From Hymenobacter jeongseonensis (lineage in GTDB: Bacteria > Bacteroidota > Bacteroidia > Cytophagales > Hymenobacteraceae): DNA of 64,000 bases. The notes under the pieces are model-generated. The model was given only the letters and a program-made list of their open reading frames with translations. It did not search any database and was not told the DNA's origin. Below, in pieces: positions 1 through 8,299 of this stretch (positions within the stretch are counted from its first letter, which is position 1; each line of letters starts with the position of its first letter). Position numbers and translations under genes: made by a program. The stretch lies in the NCBI RefSeq assembly GCF_015694725.1, contig NZ_JADQDQ010000001.1, forward strand, positions 682,001 through 746,000. The letters are read 5' to 3'.

Positions 1-1
1 C

Positions 2-1201
2 TTCCGCGACTTTTTCGGTTTTCCAGAATTCAGCGACCCCGGCTTTAATTACCCCGCCCGCCCGGCTCTGCCGCACCCCACGCTGCCGCGCACGGGCAGC
101 CTGCTGGCCGCCATCGCGCAGCGCGACCACCTGCTGCACCCGCCCTACCAGTCGTTCGATTACGTGACGCGCCTGCTGCGCGAAGCCGCCACCGACCCGC
201 GCGTGTCGGCCGTCAGCATCACGCTTTACCGCGTGGCCAGCAAGAGCGCCGTGGTAAAAGCCCTACTGAAAGCCGCCAAACACGGCAAGCAGGTGACGGT
301 GGTGGTGGAGCTGAAAGCGAGGTTTGACGAAGAATCCAACCTCTTTTGGTCCGATAAACTCAAGCGGGCTGGGGCCAACGTCATTTTTACCCCGCCCGAA
401 CTGAAGGTGCATAGCAAAATGCTGCTGCTCACGCGCCGCGAGGCCGACGAAACCACGCGGCAATACGCGTATTTCAGCACCGGCAACTTCAACGAAAGCA
501 CCAGCCAACTCTACACGGACCACGGTCTGTTTACGGCCGATGAGCGGCTGACCCGCGAAGCCGCGGCCGTGTTTGAGTACCTACGCGACCAAAGCGTGGT
601 GCCCAAGCTGGAGCAACTGTTGGTGGCGCCGTTTGGCCTGCGTCCGGGGCTTAATGCCCTCATTGACTACGAAACCAAGCAGGCGCAGAAAGGCAAAGAG
701 GCATATATCATCCTCAAAGTGAACTCGGTGGAGGACCGAGGCATGATTGCCAAGCTCTACCACGCCAGCGCGGCCGGTGTGCGGGTGGAGCTTATTGTGC
801 GCGGCATTGGCTGTCTGGTGCCAGGGCAGCCGGACTTTAGCGAAAACATCACCCAACACGGCCTCGTGGACCGTTTTCTGGAGCACAGCCGGGTGTACGT
901 TTTCGGCCACGGCGGCGAAGAAAAGGTCTACGTGTCCTCTGCCGACTGGATGACCCGCAACCTCGACCGCCGCGTGGAAGTGGCCTTTCCCATTCTGGAT
1001 GAGAGCCTGCGCGCCGAAGTGCGCCACTTGCTCGATTTGCAACGGAACGACACGGTGAAAGCCCGCGACTTTGAAAACAGCTACATCTTGGCCGATGCTG
1101 GGAAAAAACCAATGCAAGCGCAGGAAGCCACCTACACGTGGCTAAAAGGCCTAAAGCGGCGGCAACGAAAAACAGAAATTACTGGTTTGAAGCGCATTTA
1201 A
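2..1201 (+). CDS. ppk1: Polyphosphate kinase 1, C-terminal part (5' end outside window)
   Basis: The frame is open from base 2, so the gene starts upstream of the window; about 400 residues of a protein that is usually near 700 are present. PPK1 reversibly transfers the ATP gamma-phosphate to polyphosphate through a phospho-histidine. The two PLD-like catalytic halves are visible: the first has the ELKVHSKMLLL stretch with the active-site His of the HxK motif, and the second has SSADWMTRNLDRRVEVAFPI near the end. The STGNFNE segment between them is also typical of the family. A hairpin repeat begins three bases after the stop codon. Family assignment is firm; the promoter and N-terminal domains cannot be judged. 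Confidence 0.95.
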   Translation, partial: FRDFFGFPEFSDPGFNYPARPALPHPTLPRTGSLLAAIAQRDHLLHPPYQSFDYVTRLLREAATDPRVSAVSITLYRVASKSAVVKALLKAAKHGKQVTVVVELKARFDEESNLFWSDKLKRAGANVIFTPPELKVHSKMLLLTRREADETTRQYAYFSTGNFNESTSQLYTDHGLFTADERLTREAAAVFEYLRDQSVVPKLEQLLVAPFGLRPGLNALIDYETKQAQKGKEAYIILKVNSVEDRGMIAKLYHASAAGVRVELIVRGIGCLVPGQPDFSENITQHGLVDRFLEHSRVYVFGHGGEEKVYVSSADWMTRNLDRRVEVAFPILDESLRAEVRHLLDLQRNDTVKARDFENSYILADAGKKPMQAQEATYTWLKGLKRRQRKTEITGLKRI

Positions 1202-1203
1202 AA

Positions 1204-1301
1204 CGTCATGCAGAGCGCAGCGAAGCATCTCGCTCGGGTCAGTAATCCAATCGATTGAGTTACTACCACATGCGAGATGCTTCGCTGCGCTCTGCATGAC
1301 G
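1204..1301. repeat. Palindromic intergenic repeat, copy 1 (about 98 bp)
   Basis: The arms 1204-1233 and 1272-1301 are perfect 30-bp inverted repeats (arm begins CGTCATGCAGAGCGCAG) around a 38-bp loop. Both the arms and the loop are related to the copies at 33154-33247 and 38965-39065, so this is a dispersed REP/MITE-like family rather than a chance hairpin. It lies between the convergent ppk1 and arsS genes and could also act as a transcription stop. Confidence 0.9.
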
Positions 1302-1335
1302 GGTGGAGTTTCTTTGTGTCCTTCAGGCCGTTCGC

Positions 1336-2382
1336 CTACGCTACGGCTCCGCCGCAACTCGAGCCGCTGCCAGCTGTGCAGCCGTAGCAGTGCTGGTTCA
1401 CCACCACGCTGCGTTTGCTCAGCACCACTGCATCAAAATTGCGGATGTGTTGCGCAGTGCTGGCCACGTGCAAATCCAGCATCTGGTTGAAATCGCAGTC
1501 GTACAAGCCACCGTCCCAGCCCACGGAAATGGTGGTGCGGCACATCACGCCCGCAGCGGCGACGGGGTTGAAGGCATTTACCAGCTTCTCCATGTAGCCG
1601 GCGTAGTTGCCGGACTCGATGAGGTAGTCGAGGTAGCGGCTGACGGGAATGTTGGTGATGGCAAACAGCTCGTTGAAAACGATGCCAAAATCCTTTGCCA
1701 AGGCACGCTTGAACTGGTCTTGCAGGCCCTTCTGGGGCCCGGGCAGGAAGGCGCCGCTGGGGTTGTACACCAAGTTCAGCACCAGGCCCGAGCCTTCCAC
1801 GCCATAGCCCACGGCGTTGAGCATATTCAGCGCTTTAATGGAATCAGCAAATACGCCGTCGCCGCGCTGGCGGTCGGTTTGGCCGGCGCTGTAGGACGGC
1901 AGCGAACTGACCACTTCCACGCCGTGCTGCTTGAAGAACTCGGGCAGGTCGTGGTACTTCTTGTTGGCCACGATGATGGTGAGGTTGCAACGCACCAGCA
2001 CCTTGCGGCCCAGCTGGCTGATTTCCTCCACAAACCACCGGAAATCAGGGTTCATCTCGGGTGCGCCGCCGGTCAGGTCCACGGTTTGGATGTCGCTCTG
2101 AGCCAGTGCGTCGAGGCAGTATTGCATCGTTTCGCGGGTCATGATTTCCTTGCGGTCCGGCCCCGCGTCGACGTGGCAGTGCTTGCACACCTGGTTGCAC
2201 ATCTTGCCCACGTTAATTTGCAGCACTGCGGGTGCCACCGTCGCGAGCGGAAACAGCCCGGCGCCGCGCAGCTTTTCGTGAAACAGCGGCAAATGCAGCG
2301 TTTCGGCTACTTCCTGGCGCAGAACGGTGAGCTGAAAAGCCGAATCAGCCAGTTGGTGGCCCGTGGCCTTGAGTGACTTCAT
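1336..2382 (-). CDS. arsS: Arsenosugar biosynthesis radical SAM protein ArsS-like
   Basis: This 348-residue protein carries the radical-SAM CxxxCxxC cluster motif at C62, C66 and C69 (CNQVCKHCHVDAGP), followed by the TGGAPEMNP motif. Near the C-terminus is a cysteine-rich tail, CYGCTAGSGSSCGG (about 332-345), characteristic of the ArsS family; some relatives carry selenocysteine in this family. Known ArsS enzymes act after arsenic methylation to attach a deoxyadenosyl group from SAM to arsenic on the way to arsenosugars. It is the last gene of a five-gene minus-strand operon (5384 to 1336), 46 bp after the peroxidase-like gene. No arsM methyltransferase or arsR regulator is visible nearby, so the arsenic substrate would have to come from genes elsewhere. 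Confidence 0.88.
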   Translation of the reverse strand: MKSLKATGHQLADSAFQLTVLRQEVAETLHLPLFHEKLRGAGLFPLATVAPAVLQINVGKMCNQVCKHCHVDAGPDRKEIMTRETMQYCLDALAQSDIQTVDLTGGAPEMNPDFRWFVEEISQLGRKVLVRCNLTIIVANKKYHDLPEFFKQHGVEVVSSLPSYSAGQTDRQRGDGVFADSIKALNMLNAVGYGVEGSGLVLNLVYNPSGAFLPGPQKGLQDQFKRALAKDFGIVFNELFAITNIPVSRYLDYLIESGNYAGYMEKLVNAFNPVAAAGVMCRTTISVGWDGGLYDCDFNQMLDLHVASTAQHIRNFDAVVLSKRSVVVNQHCYGCTAGSGSSCGGAVA

Positions 2383-2428
2383 GTTTGAGAGGGAGTGAAT
2401 AACAACTGAGGCCAGCGGCTCAGGGATA

Positions 2429-2761
2429 TTACATGGAGAGGTCTTTCACCTTGTTCATCATCTGCACGCTGTGCACCAGCGTGGCGCCGCCCCGAATGGC
2501 CGCTGCTACGTGTACCGCTTCCATCATTTCCGGCTCGGTGCACCCTTTTTCCATGGTGTCCGACGTGTAGGCGTCAATGCAATATGGGCACTGCACAGCG
2601 TGCGCCACGGCCAGGGCAATAAGCGACTTTTCGCGCGCCGTAAGTGCGCCTTCGGCAAATACCGCCCCGTAATAGGAGAAGAATTTCTCCGCAAACTCGG
2701 GTTGGAATTCGGCGATGCCGCTGAATTTCTTCAGGTCGGAAGGATTGTAGTAGGTATCCAT
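2429..2761 (-). CDS. Arsenosugar-associated peroxidase-like (carboxymuconolactone decarboxylase fold) protein
   Basis: This 110-residue AhpD/CMD-type protein has a CPYC redox motif at residues 58-61, followed by the helix containing EMMEAVHVAAAIRGG. Small CMD proteins of this type are regularly encoded beside arsS and are annotated as arsenosugar biosynthesis-associated peroxidase-like proteins. CMD proteins use the CxxC pair for thiol-dependent peroxide reduction or similar redox chemistry. It lies 55 bp downstream of the SDR gene and 46 bp upstream of arsS on the same strand. The exact reaction in the pathway is not known to me; the family call is strong, the role is from context. Confidence 0.82.
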   Translation of the reverse strand: MDTYYNPSDLKKFSGIAEFQPEFAEKFFSYYGAVFAEGALTAREKSLIALAVAHAVQCPYCIDAYTSDTMEKGCTEPEMMEAVHVAAAIRGGATLVHSVQMMNKVKDLSM

Positions 2762-2816
2762 GGGGATTTTGAAAAGACGTACGGAATAGAAGTAAGCTGC
2801 GGGTTGGCAAGCGGTG

Positions 2817-3695
2817 TTATTCGTAGAAATGCCGCAGGCGTCGAATTGTTGTGAGGACTATCCAATCGCCAAGCCGCGGGAAATAAGTGTGGAGCAGCAC
2901 GATGAGCCGGCCTAGTGCCGAAATTACGGTGCGCTGGCGTCGGCGCCGAATGTGGCCAAGAATGATGCTGGCTACTTCGACCTGCGTTTTTTGCCAGCGC
3001 GGTGGCCGGTGCGCAATAGGCACGGGCTGCCCGTCGGCCGCGAGCACGCGCTTCTCCGCATCGTTTTGCGTGAAGCCGATGTGCACCACGCCGAAGTGAA
3101 TACCGGTGTGGGCCAACTCCAGCCGCAGGGTGTGGGCGAGATTGGCCACCGCCGCTTTTCCCGCGCAGTAGGCCGAGCCGCTGGGCATGCCATTGAGGGC
3201 CGAAATGGACGAGATAAATGTGACACTCCCTTGCGATTGGGTGAGGTGCGGCAGCGCGGCTTTGAGCGGATACACCGTGCCGTACACGTTGCTGTCGAGC
3301 ACCTGACGGAACACCTCGGGTTGCATGTCGGCAAAGTAGCAGCGCATCGAAATGCTGGCGTTGGTAACCAGCACATCCAACTGGCCAAATTCCTGAATGG
3401 CGGTTTCTATCAGCCGCTCGCAGTCGGCGTAATCCGTGACGTCGGCCTGGCAGCTGGCCACCGCAAACCCGGCGGCGACAAACTGCCGGCGGGTGTGCTC
3501 CAGACGCTCGGCGTTGCGGCCGTTGAGGACCACGGCCCCGCCTTGCTCGCAAAACGCCCGCGCCGTTTCCCGGCCAATGCCCGACTCCGAACCGGTGATG
3601 ACGGCCACCTTGCCCGCAAACGGCCCCTTCCGGACCGCCAGGGGCGGCCGGGGCAGCGTTGGGCTGGTGGCCGTAGCGGGGTTCGCGTCAAACAT
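2817..3695 (-). CDS. SDR family NAD(P)-dependent oxidoreductase
   Basis: This is a classical short-chain dehydrogenase of 292 residues with a TGSESGIG cofactor-binding loop at 34-41, an ISSIS segment holding the catalytic Ser and the active-site pair Y176/K180 (YCAGK). The N-terminus has a 25-residue proline-rich extension before the Rossmann fold. The C-terminus (HIRRRRQRTVISALGRLIVLLHTYFP) is basic then hydrophobic and could contact the membrane, as in DhrS7-like SDRs. Its start overlaps the end of the upstream epimerase gene by 8 bp, which suggests translational coupling. In this operon it probably oxidises or reduces a sugar or sugar-arsenical intermediate, but that is inference from position. 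Confidence 0.85.
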   Translation of the reverse strand: MFDANPATATSPTLPRPPLAVRKGPFAGKVAVITGSESGIGRETARAFCEQGGAVVLNGRNAERLEHTRRQFVAAGFAVASCQADVTDYADCERLIETAIQEFGQLDVLVTNASISMRCYFADMQPEVFRQVLDSNVYGTVYPLKAALPHLTQSQGSVTFISSISALNGMPSGSAYCAGKAAVANLAHTLRLELAHTGIHFGVVHIGFTQNDAEKRVLAADGQPVPIAHRPPRWQKTQVEVASIILGHIRRRRQRTVISALGRLIVLLHTYFPRLGDWIVLTTIRRLRHFYE

Positions 3696-4692
3696 AGTGG
3701 TGTTCCTTAAACCAAGCGAAAGCTTCCCGAATAGCTTCTTCTAAAGCTGTTTGGGGTAGGCTAAGTTCGGCAGTAGCTTTTTGAACGCTAAAGTAATGGC
3801 CATCATTGGCCACAGCTACCATCGCGGGGTTGACCTGCGCGGGCTGCCCGGTTAGGCGGTACTTCCAGTCGCAGGCGGCCCCAAACAACTGGGCTACGGC
3901 CGCCGGAATCGGCCACCGCGGCGGCGGGCTGCCCATTACGCGGGCCATGAGGTGAAATGCATCGCAGTAGCTCAGGTTCTGATTGCCCAGGATGTACGAT
4001 TCTCCCACCCGCCCCAGATTTAGGGCGTTGACGGTAGCTACGGCCACATCGCGCACGTGCACGTAGTTTTTGCCGCCGGGCGGGTAGCCCAGCAGCCGGC
4101 CCCGGTACAGCTCCAGCAGCAGGGCGTTGGAGGTGGGTTTGGCATCGCCCGGCCCCAGCATGAAGGTGGGGTGCACCAGCACGGCGGGCAGCTGCCAGTC
4201 GGCTACGGCTTGCAGCACACGGCCGGTGGCGGCGCGCTTGCTGTCCATGTAGTCGAGGCGATACTGAGCGCCGGCGTAGGGGCGGGTTTCGTCGCCGGGG
4301 TTGGCCAGGGTACCAAAGCCAAAGACGTTGGCTGTGCCCACGTATACAAACCGCTCCACTTGGGCCTGCCGCGCTAGGCGAAGCACGGTGGCCGTGCCGG
4401 CGTCGTTCACGGCCCACACGGCCGGGTTGCGGGCCGGGTTGACTTGCGCCAAAGCCGCCGCATGGATGATGGCCGTGCAGCCATCCGCCGCGCCGGCTAC
4501 CGTGGCCGGCTGGCCAATGTCGCCCTCAAAACACTCTATGGGCATGTTTTGCAAGGGCGGCAGGGGAGAGGCTGCCAGGCGGTGTGGGGGCCGCACCAGC
4601 GCCCGTACGCCGTAGTTGCGCCGCAGCAATTCGGCCACGAGGTGGCGGCCCAAAAAGCCGTTGGCGCCGGTGACGAGGACAGTGGGCGGCAT
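3688..4692 (-). CDS. NAD-dependent epimerase/dehydratase (extended SDR)
   Basis: This 334-residue protein begins with the extended-SDR Rossmann motif TGANGFLG (residues 8-15) and has the catalytic Y148/K152 pair in YMDSK, with a VGTANVFG strand before it. Members of the family act on nucleotide sugars or other hydroxyl/keto substrates. Its ATG shares one base with the TGA of the glycosyltransferase upstream (TGATG), and its end overlaps the SDR start by 8 bp, so glycosyltransferase, epimerase and SDR form a coupled translation unit. The substrate is not evident; a sugar connected with the arsenosugar-type pathway is the contextual guess. Confidence 0.85.
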   Translation of the reverse strand: MPPTVLVTGANGFLGRHLVAELLRRNYGVRALVRPPHRLAASPLPPLQNMPIECFEGDIGQPATVAGAADGCTAIIHAAALAQVNPARNPAVWAVNDAGTATVLRLARQAQVERFVYVGTANVFGFGTLANPGDETRPYAGAQYRLDYMDSKRAATGRVLQAVADWQLPAVLVHPTFMLGPGDAKPTSNALLLELYRGRLLGYPPGGKNYVHVRDVAVATVNALNLGRVGESYILGNQNLSYCDAFHLMARVMGSPPPRWPIPAAVAQLFGAACDWKYRLTGQPAQVNPAMVAVANDGHYFSVQKATAELSLPQTALEEAIREAFAWFKEHHYV

Positions 4693-5384
4693 CAGCGGTA
4701 GTTGAGCATGGCCTTGTAGGTGCGGGCAATGCGGACGGGCGACACCTTCAGGAAAAACAGGGAGAAGGCCGTCAGGTTGGCGACTTGCACCCGCAGCCAG
4801 CTGTTGGTTTCATATTTCCGGGCCGACACGCGGACGTCTTGCGGCACAATGAAAAAGGAGGCGACTTTCCGAATACGGATAATGATTTCGAAGTCCTCCA
4901 TGATAACAAACCGCTCATCGAACCCACCCAGTTGCTGAAACAGTGCCTGGGTAACGAACAGGGTCTGGTCGCCGCCGCGGCTCATGATGCCCGGAAAGCG
5001 CGTGCCGTAGCTGTTGAGGCGCAGTAGCGGATGGGTCGAATCGAACCGAAACCGGTAGCACCCGGCCGCGTGCCCCTGCGCCACGGCTGCCTGGATGGTG
5101 GCCACGTAATCGGGATGGATGCCCACGTCGGCGTGCACGAAATAGAGAATATTGCCGGTAGCGTGCCGGACGCCAAAATTCATTTGGGCGGCGCGGCCGG
5201 GCTGGGGGGCCAGCAGCACCGTGGCCCCGGCTTGGCGAGCGGCCTCGGCGGTGCCGTCGGGGCTGTGGGCGTCAATCACCAGCACTTCCACCGCTTGGCC
5301 TGCCGCAAAACGGCGTAGGTCCTGCACCAGCCGGCCAATATTTGCCGCTTCGTTGTAGGTGGGGATGATAACGCTAAGAATCAT
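4692..5384 (-). CDS. Glycosyltransferase family 2, arsenosugar-biosynthesis type (TIGR04283-like)
   Basis: This 230-residue GT-A protein starts with the GT2 signature SVIIPTYNEAANI and carries an acidic metal-binding motif HAD at 84-86 (YFVHADVGIHPDY), followed by MSRGGDQTLFV and EDFEI motifs. This short GT2 architecture next to arsS matches the family named arsenosugar biosynthesis glycosyltransferase. It is the first gene of the minus-strand operon, so the promoter should lie between 5385 and 5652, a region shared with the divergent DUF547 gene. The product is probably cytoplasmic or peripherally membrane-bound. Acceptor and donor sugars are unknown. Confidence 0.85.
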   Translation of the reverse strand: MILSVIIPTYNEAANIGRLVQDLRRFAAGQAVEVLVIDAHSPDGTAEAARQAGATVLLAPQPGRAAQMNFGVRHATGNILYFVHADVGIHPDYVATIQAAVAQGHAAGCYRFRFDSTHPLLRLNSYGTRFPGIMSRGGDQTLFVTQALFQQLGGFDERFVIMEDFEIIIRIRKVASFFIVPQDVRVSARKYETNSWLRVQVANLTAFSLFFLKVSPVRIARTYKAMLNYR

Positions 5385-5652
5385 AAGGTAGAGCTTGAAA
5401 GAAGCACAAATTCCTTGTTTTTCGCGACCGTTTTCCAGCGTGGCTACTCAGTGGCAAAGAAGCTGCTGCGCGGTAACGAAAACAAGGCCGAACTACTTGG
5501 TAATGGCGTTGGAGAGGGGCGCCAGGCCCGGCAACGCAACCGTCAAATGCAACAGAAAAGGAGAGCGAACGGAATGCTTACGGAACTGCGGCCGGGGAGA
5601 GTTTGGCCCCTGGTCCAATCTTTGCCCCAACCAGGGCTCGTATATTCTGTTT

Positions 5653-6462
5653 ATGAACAAGATGATAAAACTAACACACTTGCCCGCGCTGGTGGGACTC
5701 AGCTTTTCGGTAATGGCCCTGGCCGCGTTTAGCGCACCGGAAGCATCGTTGGCCGGAACGGAAAGCTACGTCATGCGCCGCGCCGCCGCGCCGGTAGACC
5801 ACAGCGCCTACGACCGGCTGCTGAAAAAGCACGTCAACGAAAAAGGGCAGGTGAACTACAAAGGCTTCAAAGCCGACCAAAAAGAATTCGACCAATACCT
5901 GGCCCTGCTGAGCAAAAACCCGCCGGCCAAAAGCTGGAGTAAGCAGGAGCAGATGGCCTACTGGATAAACGCTTATAACGCCTACACCATCCGGCTCATC
6001 CTCAATCATTATCCGGTGCAGAGCATCAAGGACATTGGCTCGAAAATCAAGATTCCCTTCGTGACCACGCCCTGGGCTTCTAAGTTTTTCAGCATCGGCG
6101 GCGAGAAGATGAGCTTGGATAACATCGAGCACGGCATCCTGCGCAAGAACTACAACGACCCGCGCATTCATTTTGCGCTGGTGTGCGCCTCGGTTTCCTG
6201 TCCGCGGCTGCGCAATGAGGCGTTCACGGCCGAAAAGCTAGACCGTCAGTTGGATGACCAGGGCCGGGATTTCCTGAACGACCCGACCAAAAACAAGCCC
6301 GGTGCCGCGCAACTCTCCAAGTACTTCGACTGGTACAAGGGCGACTGGACTGCCAACGGCCAGTCGGTGGCCAAATGGGTGGACAAATACGCCAAAACCA
6401 AGCTAGTCAATCCCGACAAGGTTACTTATCTGGAATACAACTGGAATCTGAATGAGCAGTAA
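5653..6462 (+). CDS. DUF547 domain protein with signal peptide
   Basis: The DUF547 core is clear (MAYWINAYNAYTIRLILNHYP, then NIEHGILR and HFALVCASVSCPRLRNEAF). The chosen ATG at 5653 opens a 269-residue protein with a good signal peptide (MNKMIKLTHLPALVGLSFSV onward, small residues near 30); a longer in-frame extension from 5395 has no domain and runs through the promoter region. DUF547 proteins are papain-fold-like and of unknown function. It is transcribed away from the arsenosugar-type operon, and DUF547 genes are, as I recall, frequent neighbours of arsS, so a shared role is possible. The next gene overlaps its 3' end by 11 bp. Confidence 0.85.
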   Translation: MNKMIKLTHLPALVGLSFSVMALAAFSAPEASLAGTESYVMRRAAAPVDHSAYDRLLKKHVNEKGQVNYKGFKADQKEFDQYLALLSKNPPAKSWSKQEQMAYWINAYNAYTIRLILNHYPVQSIKDIGSKIKIPFVTTPWASKFFSIGGEKMSLDNIEHGILRKNYNDPRIHFALVCASVSCPRLRNEAFTAEKLDRQLDDQGRDFLNDPTKNKPGAAQLSKYFDWYKGDWTANGQSVAKWVDKYAKTKLVNPDKVTYLEYNWNLNEQ

Positions 6463-7075
6463 GCGGCGGCTGAGCGGCGGCTGGCTGGTCTTGGCCTGCC
6501 TGAGCCTCGCGCCAACTGCCAAAGCGCAGACGCCGAAAGAAACCCGTCGCTATGGCATTGAAGTGGCAGGCATTCGGGTGGGAACCATGACGGCGACCCG
6601 GCAGCTGCAGGCCGGCACCGACGTGCTTTACACGCTGGTGAGCGACGTGCAGGTGAAGTTTTTGTTCTACAACCTGAAAATTTATTACCAGGTCAACAAC
6701 CGTTTCCGCAACGGCCAACTGCAGTTATCCACGGTGGAGGCGCACACCAACCAAGGCGATTTTATGTCCCGCGCCGAGTGGATGGGCGACCACTACGACA
6801 TCGTGGCCGAGCAATACAAGCACAGCTACCGCGCCACCGAAAAGCAGCCGATTGCCTACGCCGTAACGAACCTATTCTTTGGCGAGCCGACCAACCAAAC
6901 CAAGGCGTTTGCCGAATACTTTGGCGATTATTTCAGCCTCAGCCGGGCGGCGGCCCACACCCGCCGTGCCCTGCGCGATGGCCGCGAAGACGAATATCAG
7001 TACGCCAACGGCCAGTTGGTAACCATCATCAAAAAGAACCCGCTCAAGAATTTTGTCATTCGCCTGCTGCCGTAG
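6452..7075 (+). CDS. Secreted DUF6134/DUF3108-like protein
   Basis: This 207-residue protein has an N-terminal signal peptide (GGWLVLACLSLAPTAKAQ) followed by a beta-rich domain with repeated motifs (YGIEVAGIRVGTMTA, NRFRNGQLQLSTVEAH, YQYANGQLVTIIKKNPLKNF). The pattern resembles periplasmic DUF6134/DUF3108-type proteins that may bind hydrophobic ligands, but I cannot confirm the family without a profile search. The ATG overlaps the end of the DUF547 gene by 11 bp, so the two are almost certainly co-transcribed and translationally coupled. It ends 9 bp from the convergent outer-membrane protein gene. Confidence 0.7.
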   Translation: MSSKRRLSGGWLVLACLSLAPTAKAQTPKETRRYGIEVAGIRVGTMTATRQLQAGTDVLYTLVSDVQVKFLFYNLKIYYQVNNRFRNGQLQLSTVEAHTNQGDFMSRAEWMGDHYDIVAEQYKHSYRATEKQPIAYAVTNLFFGEPTNQTKAFAEYFGDYFSLSRAAAHTRRALRDGREDEYQYANGQLVTIIKKNPLKNFVIRLLP

Positions 7076-7084
7076 GCGTGGCCG

Positions 7085-8206
7085 CTAGCGCCGCACGCCG
7101 GCTTTTTCCAGCAGCTTGCGCGGCGGCGTGATGAACAGCTCGAGGCTGGCGTACGGGGAGCCGTTGAACTTGGAGTCGATGATTTTTTCGCGGTCGTCGT
7201 TGGTGCGGTCGAAGGCGTCGAAGGCGTAGTTGTAGCGGTAGCCGGCCTCGGCGCCCATCCACAAGAAGCTCAGCAGCTCGCGCTCCCAGCGCAGGCGGAA
7301 TTTGACCTCGGTTTCGCGCAACTCCAGGGTGCGGAGCGGTTTTTTGTCGGCAATGGGCGCGCCGTTGGGGCCAACGCGAGCCAGTTCATCGCGCAGCTTA
7401 ATGATGTAGTTGTAGCCGTCGACGGTATAGCCCCCGTACAGAATGGACGACTCCGATATGTTGTAGCGCGCCGTTACCCGGGCCGGAAACAGGGCTTCAA
7501 TGCCCCAGCGCTCATTGAACGTGCGGTTGTAAAGCACGGCCGGGTACACGCTCAGCCGCCCAAACGTGTAGCCGTACTGCAAGCCCACGCCCCACGAAAA
7601 CTGTGGGCTGCGCTTCCACCCGTACACGGCCTCGGCCGAAAAGCGGAAATAGTCGGAGCGGGTCAACTCCGTGCTGGAGTTGTAGTCGCCGCTCAGCTCT
7701 CCTTTCACGCGGGCCAGGTACCAGTGTACCTCGTCGATGGGCCGCAGCACCACCACCTGAGCCGCCGTGCTTTTCAGGCCCTTGTCTTCGATGTTGCGGT
7801 ACAGCTCGTAATCGGTGGTAGCAGGGCCATCGAACTGGAACTCCTCCCGCTCGTAGCTCAAGCCCACCACTACCTTCAGGTGCGGCCGGTTCCAGGCCGG
7901 AATGTAGCCTTTGATGGACAGGCGGGCATTTTTGTCGATTTTCCCGGCATAATTGCTGATGCCCACTACCTGGGCTTCCGACTTCACCCCAAACCGGGGC
8001 ATGCGCTCGTAGCGCACTATCAGCCCCTTGCTCGGACCCATGCCGATGACCGACGGGTTGGCAAATACCTGCTGGTCGGGGAGAGTGTCGCGCACGATGG
8101 GCGCCGCCGGCGGGTACACCCGGGGGATTTGGGCCAGCACCACGCGGCCGGTACCTAGAAAAGCGGCCAAGCAGAGGCCGGAACGAAGAGCAAAAAGCCG
8201 ATTCAT
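7085..8206 (-). CDS. DUF6268-like outer-membrane beta-barrel protein
   Basis: The 373-residue product has a signal peptide (to about VLAQ at 26) and then alternating amphipathic strands rich in Tyr, Arg and Gly, for example YGYTFGRLSVYPAVLYNRTFNERWGIEALFPARVTARYN, typical of a Bacteroidetes outer-membrane barrel. The DUF6268 pattern (SEAQVVGISNYAGKIDKNARLSIKGYIP, SSILYGGYTVDGYNY) is recognisable. It is a stand-alone gene, convergent with the secreted protein gene at 7075. No terminator is visible in the 9-bp gap. The function, possibly transport or structure, cannot be inferred. Confidence 0.72.
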   Translation of the reverse strand: MNRLFALRSGLCLAAFLGTGRVVLAQIPRVYPPAAPIVRDTLPDQQVFANPSVIGMGPSKGLIVRYERMPRFGVKSEAQVVGISNYAGKIDKNARLSIKGYIPAWNRPHLKVVVGLSYEREEFQFDGPATTDYELYRNIEDKGLKSTAAQVVVLRPIDEVHWYLARVKGELSGDYNSSTELTRSDYFRFSAEAVYGWKRSPQFSWGVGLQYGYTFGRLSVYPAVLYNRTFNERWGIEALFPARVTARYNISESSILYGGYTVDGYNYIIKLRDELARVGPNGAPIADKKPLRTLELRETEVKFRLRWERELLSFLWMGAEAGYRYNYAFDAFDRTNDDREKIIDSKFNGSPYASLELFITPPRKLLEKAGVRR

Positions 8207-8299
8207 AGAGAAACGCCTTGGTTGGAAAAGGCGGATGCTGCCCTTACGCGAAACATTGCACCAATGGCTAATTTCACGGATTGGAAGTCTCTAATTGGC

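Noticed and set aside
226..1117. Several long open frames opposite ppk1
   Set aside because: They mirror the clear PPK1 frame, have no motifs, and fit the expected shadow frames of GC-rich coding DNA.
1303..2376. A 357-codon frame opposite arsS
   Set aside because: The minus-strand frame has the radical SAM motif and conserved length; the plus-strand frame has none and begins in the repeat.
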